A DNA stretch of 44,681 nt from Corynebacterium rhinophilum (GTDB lineage: Bacteria > Actinomycetota > Actinomycetes > Mycobacteriales > Mycobacteriaceae). Each line of letters starts with the position of its first letter. The stretch's first letter is position 1. The position numbers and the translations under genes are program-made. A model generated the notes under the pieces. That model was given only the letters and a program-made list of their open reading frames with translations, was not told the origin of the DNA and did no database searches. Shown one piece after another: positions 7,505 to 17,175 of this stretch. The stretch lies in assembly GCF_030227225.1 (NCBI RefSeq), contig NZ_JASPHQ010000011.1, forward strand, positions 1-44,681. Reading direction: 5' to 3'.

Positions 7505-10500
7505 TTAGTCGCGCAGGTTGCCCACGTTGCGGATGATGCCGAAGCGGTGCATGGTCACGGAGACTGCTTGCTCGAGGAGGTAAGGCATGAGCTCACGGCG
7601 GCCATCGGCAAGCACGGGCTGGTCCAGTACCACGGAGTTGGAGCGCACCGCTGCCTCGTAGACGGAATCCGGTACGGTGCCGAGGGCACGCACGCGGGAG
7701 GACTCGTCATTGGCCACGGCGGCAGCGAAGGAACCATCAGAAATGGACTTCACGTCGAAGCCGAGCTCCTGCAGCTGGGCGGCAACCTCTGGGGCGGCGG
7801 AGATTTCCGTCTCGGTGCCGGTAATCCCGGAAGCCAGTACCTGGCGGGCGACATCGCGCAGCTTGTAGTCCTCGCCCACGCGGATGCGCAGCTTGGTTAG
7901 CAGCGGGCGGTAGCGGAAGCGGTTGGCCTCAGAAACCAGCGCGGTGCGGTCGTGGGTGCGGCCGAATTCTTCGAGCCACGCAATCCGGTCCAGCTCGGCG
8001 GCGCGCCAGAGCCATTCCAGATCGTCCTGGCTGAGCTCATCAGAAAGCTCATCGCGCAGGCGCTGCAGAATCTTCACGCTGGCTGGGGCGATATCCACGT
8101 CGCGCGGCTTGAGTTCGCCATCGGTCCAGGTGCCCATCTGGGCTACGTAGTTAGGGCCGCCGGCCTTCGCACCCGGTCCCATGACGGACTTCTTCCAGCC
8201 ACCGAAGGACTGGCGCTGGACAATCGCGCCGGTAATGCCGCGGTTGACGTAGGCGTTGCCCACCTCAACGTTGTCGATCCAGTACTCGATTTCCTTGTCA
8301 TCCAGAGAGTGGATGCCGCCGGTCAGGCCATAGCCGGTGCTGTTTTGCCAAGCGATGGCCTCTTCCAAGGTATCGGCGTACATGATGCCGAGGATGGGGC
8401 CGAAGCACTCATTCTTGTGGTACCAAGAACCCGGCTGGACATTATCGCGAATACCCGGGGACCACAGGGTGCCCTCTTCGTTGAGCTTCTCCGGCTTCAG
8501 CAGCCACTTCTCGCCCGGCTCCAGCTGGGTCAGGCCGCGCAGCAGCTTCTCGCTCGGCTTTTCAGCCAGGCCGTTCATCGTGGTGGTGATGTCATAGCCC
8601 GGGCCAGGCTTCAGGGTCTTGACGGAATCCAGCAGCTGCTCGCGCAGGCGCTTGGACTTGCCCGCAGCGCCGACGAAAATCACCAGCGAAGCGGCCGAAC
8701 ACTTCTGGCCGGAGTGGCCGAAGGCGGAGTTGTACAGGTCCTGGATGGCTAGGTCCGGGTCGGCGGCCGGGGTGATGACCAGCGCGTTCTTACCGGAGGT
8801 CTCTGCCATCAGGTTCATCTTGGGCTTCCAGGAGCGGAAGAGCGCACCGGTATCGGATGCACCGGTCAAGATGATGTTGTCCACGTCATCGTGGGAAAGC
8901 AGGGCCTTGCCGGCATCGCCTTCATCAGTAAGCACCAGCTGCACCAGATCCGGGTCCAGGCCTTCTGCCTCCAAAGCGGTGCGGAAGGCCTCAACCACCA
9001 TCTTGCCGCAGTGGACCACCTGGGGAGCAGGCTTGACGATGACCGCGGAGCCCGCCGCCAAGGAAGCTGCAATGCCGCCGGTAGGAATGGCGATGGGGAA
9101 GTTCCACGGCGGGGTCACCACGGTGACGGTGTGCGGGTGGAACTCGGAGTGTGCCTCTTCCAAGAAGCGAGCAGACTGGCCGTAGTAGGTGCAGAAGTCA
9201 ATGGCTTCCGAGATCTCAGGGTCAGTCTGGGTGACCGTCTTATTTGCCTCATAAGCGGCTACGGAGATGAAGTCTCCGCGCTTGGCGGCCAGCTGGTCCG
9301 CGACGGCGTCCAGGGCTGCGGCGCGTTCTGCGGCGGGGCGCTTGCCCCATTCGGTGCCCAGCTCCTTGGCGCGGGCGACGTAGCTTTCAACAGCAGACGG
9401 GTCGGTGACCTCTTGGACGCCGTGCTCACCGGGGTCATTTGCAAGCGCACGCTTGGCCCAAGTGCGGTTCGGGGTAATTGCCGGGTCCGTATCGGGCTCG
9501 TTCCTGAAGCGACCGGAATCCGGTGCCTGGCGCCCGGAATCCTCGAGGCGGTTCTGGGTGCGGCGCGATCCAGCGAAGGTATCCCAGCGCTTGGCAACGG
9601 CTTTGCGGAACGTCTCTTCCTGGCTTGCCAGCGGCTCCTCACCCGGGGCGAAGAGGGCGTAGAGGAAGTTCTGCGGCGCGGAGTTCTCCTCCAGGCGGCG
9701 CACCAGGTAGGACACGGCGACGTCAAAGTCATCCGCGTGCACCACCGGGGTGTAGAGAATCTGGCGGCCTTCGTAAACCTTGCGCACCGCTGCCTGCTGC
9801 GCCGGGGACATGCCCTGCAGCATCTCAGAATCCAGCATGTGCAGCACGCCACGCTTTACACCCAGCTCGTAGGCCATGGCGATGGTGTACAGGTTGTGGC
9901 TGGCCACACCGATGCGGATGCAGTCTGCGAATTCCTCCTGCAGGATGTAATCCAGCAGACGGTAGTAGTTAGCGTCTACGTCTAGCTTATTGGTGTAGGT
10001 AGCCAGCGGCCAGTCGTGGACTTCGCTTTCAGCGGTTTCCATGGACAGGTTGGCACCCTTTACAATGCGCACCTTGACCTTGGCGCCGCCCTCTGCCACG
10101 CGCTGCTTGGCAAATTCCGCGATGTCCTGGAGGGCATCGAAGGTATCGGGCAGGTAAGCCTGCAACACGATTCCGGATTCCAGATTCTTGAACTCCGGCT
10201 CGCTCATCAGGCTCTTGAACAGGCGCAGCGTCAGGTGGAGGTCGTGGTATTCCTCCATGTCCATGTTGATAAAGACCTGTGGGTTGCGGCGTGCGGCTTC
10301 CTGGTAGAGCGGGCGCAGGCGGTCCTTCAGGCGCTCCACGGAACTGCCGATGTCCCAGTTATTCAGCTGCGCCACCATCGAGGACGCCTTGACGGATACG
10401 TAGGTCACGCGCGGGTTCTTGATGAGATCCAGCGTGCGGCGCGCGCGGGACTTTGCTTCCTCTTCACCGAGCACGGCCTCACCCAAAAGGTTGAGATTTA

Positions 10501-10945
10501 ACTGCTCGCCGGAAGCAGCGGCCTTTTCCAGGGTGTCATTGAGCGCATCCGATTCCGCGTCCAGCACCAGGTGGCCAACCATCTTGCGCATGTATAGGCG
10601 CGCTACCGGCATGACCAGGTTAGGCAGGATCGGGCCGAAGAAACCGCCGGCGCCGACGAGTGCGCCATTGATGCTGCCCAAGAAGGAAGGATCGTACTGG
10701 GAAGAAATATCCTTCAGTGCCTTGGCTGCGACCTTGTCATCCTCTGGGCGCATGACGCGGTCAACGAAGTCCATGGTGAACTTCACGCCATTGTCATCGC
10801 GCAACAACTCCGCGAGCTGCTCGGTGGCCTTGTCCTTTTCATCTGCGGTGGAATCGAGCCAGCCTTGCGCCCGCTTAATGGCGGCGGGCAGTACGGCCTC
10901 AACATCATCAGATAGTGGCGTGCGGGTGTATGCGGGAGAAGTCAT
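7505..10945 (-). CDS. putA: Bifunctional proline dehydrogenase / L-glutamate gamma-semialdehyde dehydrogenase
   Basis: 1146 residues. Oxidises proline to glutamate in two steps: an FAD proline dehydrogenase barrel in the first 450 or so residues (VKVRIVKGANLSMETAESE, GVASHNLYTIAMAYELG), then an NAD-dependent aldehyde dehydrogenase (PPWNFPIAIPTGGIAASLAA, MAETSGKNALVI, catalytic cysteine in GHSGQKCSAA near residue 748). There is no N-terminal DNA-binding domain, so it is not self-regulating like E. coli PutA. The ATG at 10943-10945 follows AAAGAGG; an in-frame start 19 codons upstream is less likely. Stand-alone gene, with adjacent palindromes upstream that may be operators. Confidence 0.96.
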   Translation of the reverse strand: MTSPAYTRTPLSDDVEAVLPAAIKRAQGWLDSTADEKDKATEQLAELLRDDNGVKFTMDFVDRVMRPEDDKVAAKALKDISSQYDPSFLGSINGALVGAGGFFGPILPNLVMPVARLYMRKMVGHLVLDAESDALNDTLEKAAASGEQLNLNLLGEAVLGEEEAKSRARRTLDLIKNPRVTYVSVKASSMVAQLNNWDIGSSVERLKDRLRPLYQEAARRNPQVFINMDMEEYHDLHLTLRLFKSLMSEPEFKNLESGIVLQAYLPDTFDALQDIAEFAKQRVAEGGAKVKVRIVKGANLSMETAESEVHDWPLATYTNKLDVDANYYRLLDYILQEEFADCIRIGVASHNLYTIAMAYELGVKRGVLHMLDSEMLQGMSPAQQAAVRKVYEGRQILYTPVVHADDFDVAVSYLVRRLEENSAPQNFLYALFAPGEEPLASQEETFRKAVAKRWDTFAGSRRTQNRLEDSGRQAPDSGRFRNEPDTDPAITPNRTWAKRALANDPGEHGVQEVTDPSAVESYVARAKELGTEWGKRPAAERAAALDAVADQLAAKRGDFISVAAYEANKTVTQTDPEISEAIDFCTYYGQSARFLEEAHSEFHPHTVTVVTPPWNFPIAIPTGGIAASLAAGSAVIVKPAPQVVHCGKMVVEAFRTALEAEGLDPDLVQLVLTDEGDAGKALLSHDDVDNIILTGASDTGALFRSWKPKMNLMAETSGKNALVITPAADPDLAIQDLYNSAFGHSGQKCSAASLVIFVGAAGKSKRLREQLLDSVKTLKPGPGYDITTTMNGLAEKPSEKLLRGLTQLEPGEKWLLKPEKLNEEGTLWSPGIRDNVQPGSWYHKNECFGPILGIMYADTLEEAIAWQNSTGYGLTGGIHSLDDKEIEYWIDNVEVGNAYVNRGITGAIVQRQSFGGWKKSVMGPGAKAGGPNYVAQMGTWTDGELKPRDVDIAPASVKILQRLRDELSDELSQDDLEWLWRAAELDRIAWLEEFGRTHDRTALVSEANRFRYRPLLTKLRIRVGEDYKLRDVARQVLASGITGTETEISAAPEVAAQLQELGFDVKSISDGSFAAAVANDESSRVRALGTVPDSVYEAAVRSNSVVLDQPVLADGRRELMPYLLEQAVSVTMHRFGIIRNVGNLRD

Positions 10946-10982
10946 GTGAAATTCAACCTCTTTTTCGAAACGTGTACTTCCA

Positions 10983-11012
10983 GGTTGGTGGCCAACCCAC
11001 ACCGCGGTGTGG
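10983..11012. promoter_or_regulatory. Paired palindromes upstream of putA
   Basis: GGTTGG-TGG-CCAACC (10983-10997) adjoins a perfect 16-base palindrome, CCACACCGCGGTGTGG (10997-11012), 38-67 bases before the putA start codon. Two abutting dyads at promoter distance suggest an operator for a proline-responsive regulator. The regulator is not identified here. Confidence 0.5.
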
Positions 11013-11473
11013 CCTTTGTTCTGTGACTCTTAGCGCCGGGGCAGAAAGTGGCTGGTAAGTCTATGGAAATTGGAAAGCATGCGAGCGATTAGGACTCCGC
11101 ATACCTGGCAATGAGTGGAACACGCAGGATGCGCGCGCCGCTGCTCGGTGGTTTAAGCCAAGCGAATCAACAAGCCATAGTGTTACCGGTAGTGGGGACC
11201 GGGGGCCTGTCGCTATGGCGGCGGACGCGTGCCAAGTTGGTGTTCAACACTCACCTGCTTTCTACACTGTGGCGATGTGGAGCTAGGGACAGGAAAGAAA
11301 GCTCAGTAGTGGTTTCCTATTCCGGTCCTAGCATGGGCATCACTGGCCGAATGCGGCCGATTGATGCGCGGGAAATGCTATGTAGTTGTCTGTGAAGTCA
11401 ATTATAGGGTTGTCGATATAGTGATGCTAATCTCGTTAGGAAAATCGGCCGTGGGGGTAAAAAGGTAAAAAAT
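11013..11473. other. Non-coding stretch between putA and the response regulator
   Basis: About 460 bases without a convincing gene. A 94-codon frame on the plus strand (11111-11395) has no ribosome site, no domain and a shuffled Arg/Leu-rich composition. The part near 11013-11100 should hold the putA promoter. I see nothing else I can support. Confidence 0.5.
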
Positions 11474-11496
11474 AAAACCCCAGCATGTGGGGTTTT
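11474..11496 (-). terminator. Terminator of the two-component regulator gene
   Basis: AAAACCCC (11474-11481), a seven-base loop, and GGGGTTTT (11489-11496). On the minus strand it runs into TTTTATTTTTTACC, a strong Rho-independent terminator for the regulator gene that stops at 11550. Confidence 0.85.
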
Positions 11497-11549
11497 GAGG
11501 GGGTGGGGCCACGATTGGGGGGAGGCGGGCGCCATTCGCGCCTATGCAG

Positions 11550-12224
11550 CTATTTGCCGTACCCCGCTTTTAGTGCTTTGACCGCTAGTTCAAGACGAGA
11601 CTTGGCGTGAAATTCGGTTAGCAGGCTAGACACGTATTTCTTTACCGTTCCCGGAGCATAGTGGGTGCTTTTTGCGATCTCTTCGTTGGATTTTCCCTCG
11701 CACACTAAATCGAGAATCTGCGCTTGAGCAGGCGAAATATGGTGCTCAGGGGCGGAAACCGCAGACGGGGATTGAGCATCGTTTTCGCTCCACTCGGGCA
11801 TTTGTTGGAATAAGCGCGTTAATGGTTGGGGAGCTACGACCGTGCCACCGCGGACGGCCTCGCGTACCGTGTCCAAGATATAGGCTGGCTTCGAGCTTTT
11901 GAGGATATAGGCTGCCGCCTTATTGGATAGGACTTCCCTTAGGGTGTCGTCATTATCCATTGCAGTCATAGCAATAAATACCGGCGGATTAGGCAGCTCA
12001 TTTAGCTCGCGCAGCAGCGCTGTGCCGTCCATCTCCGGCATATGAATATCCGCGATGACGGCATCGACATCGTGCTGTTCTAGCTGCTGTAATGCGGCTT
12101 TCCCATTTTCTGCGACGGCGATGATTTCCATATCTTCGGCCGCAGCGAAATAGTGGCCGAGTGCCTCGATGACCAGTGGATCATCATCGACTAAGAGCAG
12201 CGAAGTCTTTACTTGAAGCACCAT
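11550..12224 (-). CDS. LuxR/NarL-family response regulator
   Basis: 224 residues. The receiver domain has the acidic triad DDD (13-15), the phospho-acceptor D59 in VIADIHMPEMDG, T87 and K109. The C-terminal helix-turn-helix (about 160-224) carries the LuxR pattern ISPAQAQILDLVCEGKSNEE and APGTVKKYVSSLL. It is a DNA-binding regulator, surely partnered with the kinase encoded upstream. Its start overlaps the last 16 bases of the 51-residue peptide gene, in another frame, which points to translational coupling. No ribosome site stands out before the ATG, consistent with coupling. A GTG one codon later is an alternative start. Confidence 0.93.
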   Translation of the reverse strand: MVLQVKTSLLLVDDDPLVIEALGHYFAAAEDMEIIAVAENGKAALQQLEQHDVDAVIADIHMPEMDGTALLRELNELPNPPVFIAMTAMDNDDTLREVLSNKAAAYILKSSKPAYILDTVREAVRGGTVVAPQPLTRLFQQMPEWSENDAQSPSAVSAPEHHISPAQAQILDLVCEGKSNEEIAKSTHYAPGTVKKYVSSLLTEFHAKSRLELAVKALKAGYGK

Positions 12225-12364
12225 GGGGCTGGGCAGCCAAAGACGAGCTCTGCCGAAGACTCGTACTTGTTATTTTGTGGGAGATCGCCTGGGGTGAGGT
12301 CTGCGCCGAAGAGAGAGGCGGACAGCATGAGGGGCGTGAGAAAGCTAGCGAGAGCAGCCTGCAT
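12209..12364 (-). CDS. 51-residue secreted peptide encoded between kinase and regulator
   Basis: The ATG at 12362-12364 is seven bases after AAAGGAG, one of the best ribosome sites in the window; the frame ends with TAA at 12209-12211. The first 21 residues (MQAALASFLTPLMLSASLFG, then A) form a hydrophobic export signal with an AxA-like end. The predicted mature part, about 30 residues, is acidic and polar (DLTPGDLPQNNKYESSAE) and ends in LVFGCPAPWCFK, where two cysteines could close a six-residue ring. No family recognised. It follows the kinase gene by 92 bases and overlaps the regulator start by 16. A signal sensed by the kinase, a bacteriocin-like peptide or a mere leader ORF are all possible; a coding gene is likely from its start site and composition. 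Confidence 0.7.
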   Translation of the reverse strand: MQAALASFLTPLMLSASLFGADLTPGDLPQNNKYESSAELVFGCPAPWCFK

Positions 12365-12393
12365 GGCACGACTCCTTTTATATAAAAACCGGA

Positions 12394-12423
12394 TTTATAA
12401 GAAACATACGTAAGTGTAGTAAA
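12394..12423 (-). promoter_or_regulatory. Candidate promoter and dyad for the peptide and regulator genes
   Basis: On the minus strand TTTACT (12418-12423) and TATAAA (12394-12399) are 18 bases apart. Between them is a near-palindrome centred on TACGTA (12404-12415, 10 of 12 positions symmetric), well placed for autoregulation. It would give the peptide and regulator a transcript separate from the kinase. Confidence 0.45.
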
Positions 12424-12456
12424 GGAATGGTGGCGCTGCCAGTGAAGGTGAACAAA

Positions 12457-13635
12457 CTAACGTTGTTCATGCGCAGATGGGGGCAGTGCCAGCGTGAGCT
12501 CCCAGTGATCGTCGACCTGACCGGCTTCAAACCGGGCATCGATAGTTGCTGCGAGGCGCGCCATCGAATTAATGCCTATGCCGGAGGAGGTCTCCGGTGT
12601 GGTGCTCGTTGGCTTGGCAATAGGGTTGCAGATAGTAAGGATCGTCCATCCCAAATGCGGTTGCGCCGATACGGTAATTTCCGCCCCAGGCGGCGAGTAC
12701 TTGACGGCGTTGAGGCAAGCCTCCCTGGTGATGGCTACGACCGAGTCAAGAACAGAGGGGGAAAACTGGGGGCAAAAATCTTCTCCGCTTACGTTGATAA
12801 TTGGAGTGCGGTTGAGCTTTGATAGCTGTCCTTCTTCCCAGGCCAGTACCTGTGCAAGGCTTGTAGGCCGTGCGGCTTGTTTAAAACTGAATTCGTCGTT
12901 GATGCCGTCAATATTGGAACGCAAGACTTTAGTTAAAGCTCGTATTTCAGACATCGACGAGCGCATTGCATCGCTTAATTCATCGAGGCGGCGGCTGAGC
13001 TCCGGTGTGCTGGCGTATTCCAAGCTGAGCGCTTCTAGCTGCATGGTATTGACGGTAAGGCTGGAAATTACCGAGTTATGCAGGGTTTCAGCTAGGTCGG
13101 ACTGTCGGCGCTTGACATCGTTATTCCACTCCACCATGGCGGTTTTATAGCGCCGTGCGGAATGGGCAAGTGAGCTGCCGATGAAGGTGCTAATGACCAA
13201 GAAAATTCCCCAGACCAGTGCCGGTGTTGGATTGAGGACTAGCCGCAACGTACTAGGATCTACCAGCCCTACCAGCCAAAACACTACGCAAAGAAGAATC
13301 GACTGCCATTTGGTGCTGTGGAAAGCGAATACGGCAAGGAATACTGGGGCTAAGAAAACGGAACTGGCGTAGGGGATTCCCACGGTAAGGATGGCAATAA
13401 TCCAAATTGCCAGAAAACCCACTGCCATTGTCTTCGGGTACCGATAGGCAGATGTAGTGATGGCCGTCAAAATTAACCCGACAATTGCCGCTGAAAGTTG
13501 GTGTTTAGTTGGGGTGAGGAATGCGGCGAAAAGGGTAAGGGCCAAGCAAATGATGGCGATCAGCGCTGCGGTGCGCTGTAGGGTCATCGCCGCGCGAAGG
13601 CGGTGGCGAAATGGAGGTGGTGGGGTGAAAGTCAC
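12457..13635 (-). CDS. Sensor histidine kinase, HisKA_3 (NarX/DesK-like) type
   Basis: 392 residues from a GTG at 13633-13635 (an ATG at 13587 is an alternative; neither has a clear ribosome site). About six membrane helices fill residues 20-157 with only short loops, so there is no large outside sensor domain; the signal is probably a small or membrane-borne molecule. The dimerisation domain has the phospho-acceptor H186 in DLAETLHNSVISSL. The ATPase part shows N309 in TREACLNAVKYS and a G-box in SGIGINSM (351-358). Kinase of the LuxR-type regulator downstream. Confidence 0.92.
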   Translation of the reverse strand: MTFTPPPPFRHRLRAAMTLQRTAALIAIICLALTLFAAFLTPTKHQLSAAIVGLILTAITTSAYRYPKTMAVGFLAIWIIAILTVGIPYASSVFLAPVFLAVFAFHSTKWQSILLCVVFWLVGLVDPSTLRLVLNPTPALVWGIFLVISTFIGSSLAHSARRYKTAMVEWNNDVKRRQSDLAETLHNSVISSLTVNTMQLEALSLEYASTPELSRRLDELSDAMRSSMSEIRALTKVLRSNIDGINDEFSFKQAARPTSLAQVLAWEEGQLSKLNRTPIINVSGEDFCPQFSPSVLDSVVAITREACLNAVKYSPPGAEITVSAQPHLGWTILTICNPIAKPTSTTPETSSGIGINSMARLAATIDARFEAGQVDDHWELTLALPPSAHEQR

Positions 13636-13742
13636 GGTGGAATGCGCTTCTTTGGTGCTCAGACTGAATAGTTATGAAAGGGCTTGTGGCGTCTCGCACC
13701 TAGCTTAAGGCCTGGAAGCGTGAAACCAGCAAATGAAAACAA

Positions 13743-13802
13743 CTAAACCCCGCACCTTCCGGTGCGAGGTTTAAAACCTGCATGGAAAAGTGCGGGGTTT
13801 AG
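13743..13802 (-). terminator. Compound terminator with three competing arms
   Basis: Outer arms CTAAACCCCGCAC (13743-13755) and GTGCGGGGTTTAG (13790-13802) are perfectly complementary. A second arm inside (GGTGCGAGGTTT, 13761-13772) pairs with the same left arm around a TTCC loop. Two exclusive hairpins are thus possible. It lies just after the 61-residue peptide gene (minus strand), where a terminator is expected. Confidence 0.65.
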
Positions 13803-13839
13803 TCGGTCTTCATGAAGGAGTGTAAACGCGAAGGTTTAC

Positions 13840-14025
13840 TTAAGCGTTAGCTGCGGCTTCGGTAGCAGCGTCAGCGTTGTCCTTGGAGGACAGGCCCTCG
13901 AATACGGAGGACAGGCCTGCGGAGTCGGAGTTGGACTCGGAGGACAGTTCAGCAATGCCCTTGATGGCCTTGAAGATTGCCTCGAAGTCGAGGGCGGAGC
14001 TGAGGTTTACGAGGGTACCGAGCAT
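13840..14025 (-). CDS. 61-residue acidic amphipathic peptide
   Basis: The ATG at 14023-14025 follows GAAAGGAAACACCG, a strong ribosome site, and the frame ends in TAA. The first part is amphipathic and helical (SSALDFEAIFKAIKGIAELS); the rest is rich in Ser, Asp and Ala and ends ATEAAANA. No cysteine and no signal peptide. Small acidic, signal-less peptides of this size in corynebacteria include the PorA/PorH mycolate-layer channel proteins; the resemblance here is in size and composition only, not clear sequence identity. The strong signals (ribosome site, promoter, terminator) suggest high expression. A longer in-frame upstream start at 14178 is not supported. Confidence 0.7.
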   Translation of the reverse strand: MLGTLVNLSSALDFEAIFKAIKGIAELSSESNSDSAGLSSVFEGLSSKDNADAATEAAANA

Positions 14026-14111
14026 CGGTGTTTCCTTTCGAGTTGGCGGAGTGAAACTACAAATCAATCTCTCTCTGGGTAGCAACCACATCAGTGACTG
14101 CTGTGGTTTCC

Positions 14112-14140
14112 AGTATGTGCGAGTTAAATACGCCTGCCAA
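14112..14140 (-). promoter_or_regulatory. Candidate promoter of the 61-residue peptide gene
   Basis: On the minus strand TTGGCA (14135-14140), a 17-base spacer and CATACT (14112-14117). It would give a leader of about 80 bases. Confidence 0.5.
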
Positions 14141-14144
14141 GCCT

Positions 14145-14207
14145 CTTTTGGATCCTTTGTGAGGTAACTTTTGGCCACCTTTTTACGACCCTTTGGGTAG
14201 CTTTTGG
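14145..14207. repeat. Repeated CTTTTGG motif upstream of the small peptide promoter
   Basis: CTTTTGG occurs at 14145-14151, 14168-14174 and 14201-14207; the last two are part of a longer match, GGTARCTTTTGG (14163-14174 and 14196-14207), 33 bases apart. They lie just upstream of the -35 of the 61-residue peptide gene and 120-180 bases before the dnaK promoter. A multi-site regulator binding region is plausible. Confidence 0.4.
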
Positions 14208-14327
14208 GTGTGGCAGAGTTTGTTTTTCAAAAGGTGGGTCGCTCCAGCTTGATGTAGAAGAGGGACACGGGTTTGAGGCTAAGAACTGGGAAAAGGGGGA
14301 TAGTTTTTAAGGAGAGTTGAGTCGGTG

Positions 14328-14353
14328 GGAATAAGATTTGAGTGTGGGAGGTT
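14328..14353 (+). promoter_or_regulatory. SigH-like promoter of the dnaK operon
   Basis: GGAATA (14328-14333), a 17-base spacer, and GTT (14351-14353) match the corynebacterial ECF sigma SigH pattern (GGAAT around -35, GTT around -10). The first HAIR site begins six bases downstream, so a repressor there would block it. Confidence 0.6.
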
Positions 14354-14359
14354 ATGAAG

Positions 14360-14380
14360 ATTGAGTGACACGGGCTCAAG
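14360..14380. promoter_or_regulatory. HAIR operator 1 (HspR) upstream of dnaK
   Basis: ATTGAGT-N7-GCTCAAG matches the HspR consensus CTTGAGT-N7-ACTCAAG at 12 of 14 positions. Confidence 0.8.
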
Positions 14381-14435
14381 AATTTATGAACGAGTTCGCA
14401 ACTTCTGTTAGAGTAGCGCACGGACGCAACGAGAA

Positions 14436-14456
14436 GTTGAGTCACCGACAATCAAC
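14436..14456. promoter_or_regulatory. HAIR operator 2 (HspR) near the dnaK start
   Basis: GTTGAGT-N7-AATCAAC, 36 bases before the dnaK ATG; its arms are mutually complementary at six of seven positions. With operator 1 it gives tandem HspR control. Confidence 0.75.
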
Positions 14457-14492
14457 TTTATTAACTGCACTCGATAAAAAGGAGAATGAACC

Positions 14493-16354
<1,862 letters not shown>

Positions 16355-16355
<1 letters not shown>

Positions 16356-17077
16356 TGACTCAGGACAGCGGAATGCCGCAAAACCCAGGCGACCCGGAAA
16401 ACACGGATCCGGAGGCTACCTCGGCTGACCGCGCTGAGGCTGCCGCCGAAAAGGCCGAGGAGGCACAGGCTGCCAACGACGCGCAGGCTGATGCCTCCGA
16501 AGAAGCGAAGTTGGATCCCACCCTTGATGCTGACCTCGAAGACGCGCTGGCTGATGTCAACGCCGATGAGGTCGAAGCCGAGGCGGAGGGCGATGAGCCC
16601 ACCTCCACCGGTGCTGCCACCAACGATGTGGAAGCGCAGTTGGCAGAACGCACGGAAGACCTCCAGCGTCTGAATGCGGAATACACCAACTACCGCCGCC
16701 GCACCGAGCGTGACCGCCAATCCGTTATCGAGACCGCGAAGGCAAAGGTCATTAGTGATTTGCTGCCGGTTCTTGATGACCTCGATTTGGCCAAGCAGCA
16801 CGGTGACCTGGAGGGCCCGCTCAAGGCGGTTGCGGATAAGCTCCGCAAGGGCCTAGAGCAGCACAACCTCACCGCCTTTGGTGAAGAGGGGGAACCCTTC
16901 GACCCAGAGATGCATGAGGCCGTGCAAGATTTGTCCTCCGGCGATGAGCAAGTGCTTGGCACCGTGCTGCGCCAGGGCTACCGCGTAGGTGAGAGGCTGG
17001 TGCGCAACGCGCTGGTTATCATCGCGGACCCCGGTGAGGATTCCGGCAGTTCGGAAGGCACCGAACAAGCCGATTAA
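16355..17077 (+). CDS. grpE: Nucleotide exchange factor GrpE
   Basis: 240 residues. Releases ADP from DnaK. A long acidic Ala/Glu-rich N-terminal region (about 100 residues) precedes the GrpE core with its coiled coil ([20 protein letters not shown]) and the beta domain ([13 protein letters not shown] and [19 protein letters not shown]). Translationally coupled to dnaK. A strong terminator separates it from dnaJ. Confidence 0.98.
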
Positions 17078-17087
17078 TCCGGGAAAT

Positions 17088-17134
17088 GGGCGCCTTGGGA
17101 ACTGACTGGTTCAACTTCCCCTGGCGCCCTTTTT
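17088..17134 (+). terminator. Terminator between grpE and dnaJ
   Basis: GGGCGCC-TT-GGGAA (17088-17101) pairs with TTCCC-CT-GGCGCCC (17116-17129), followed by five T's. A full Rho-independent terminator inside the heat shock operon, so dnaJ-hspR would be transcribed by partial readthrough or from an unseen promoter. Confidence 0.75.
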
Positions 17135-17175
17135 ACTAACTACAACCGATTCTTCTTGAAAGGAGGAGATGCCCA

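Noticed and set aside
8891..9985. 364-codon frame antisense to putA
   Set aside because: Shadow of the putA reading frame; no domain or ribosome site.
11111..11395. 94-codon plus-strand frame in the putA-regulator gap
   Set aside because: No ribosome site, no motif, biased composition; treated as non-coding.
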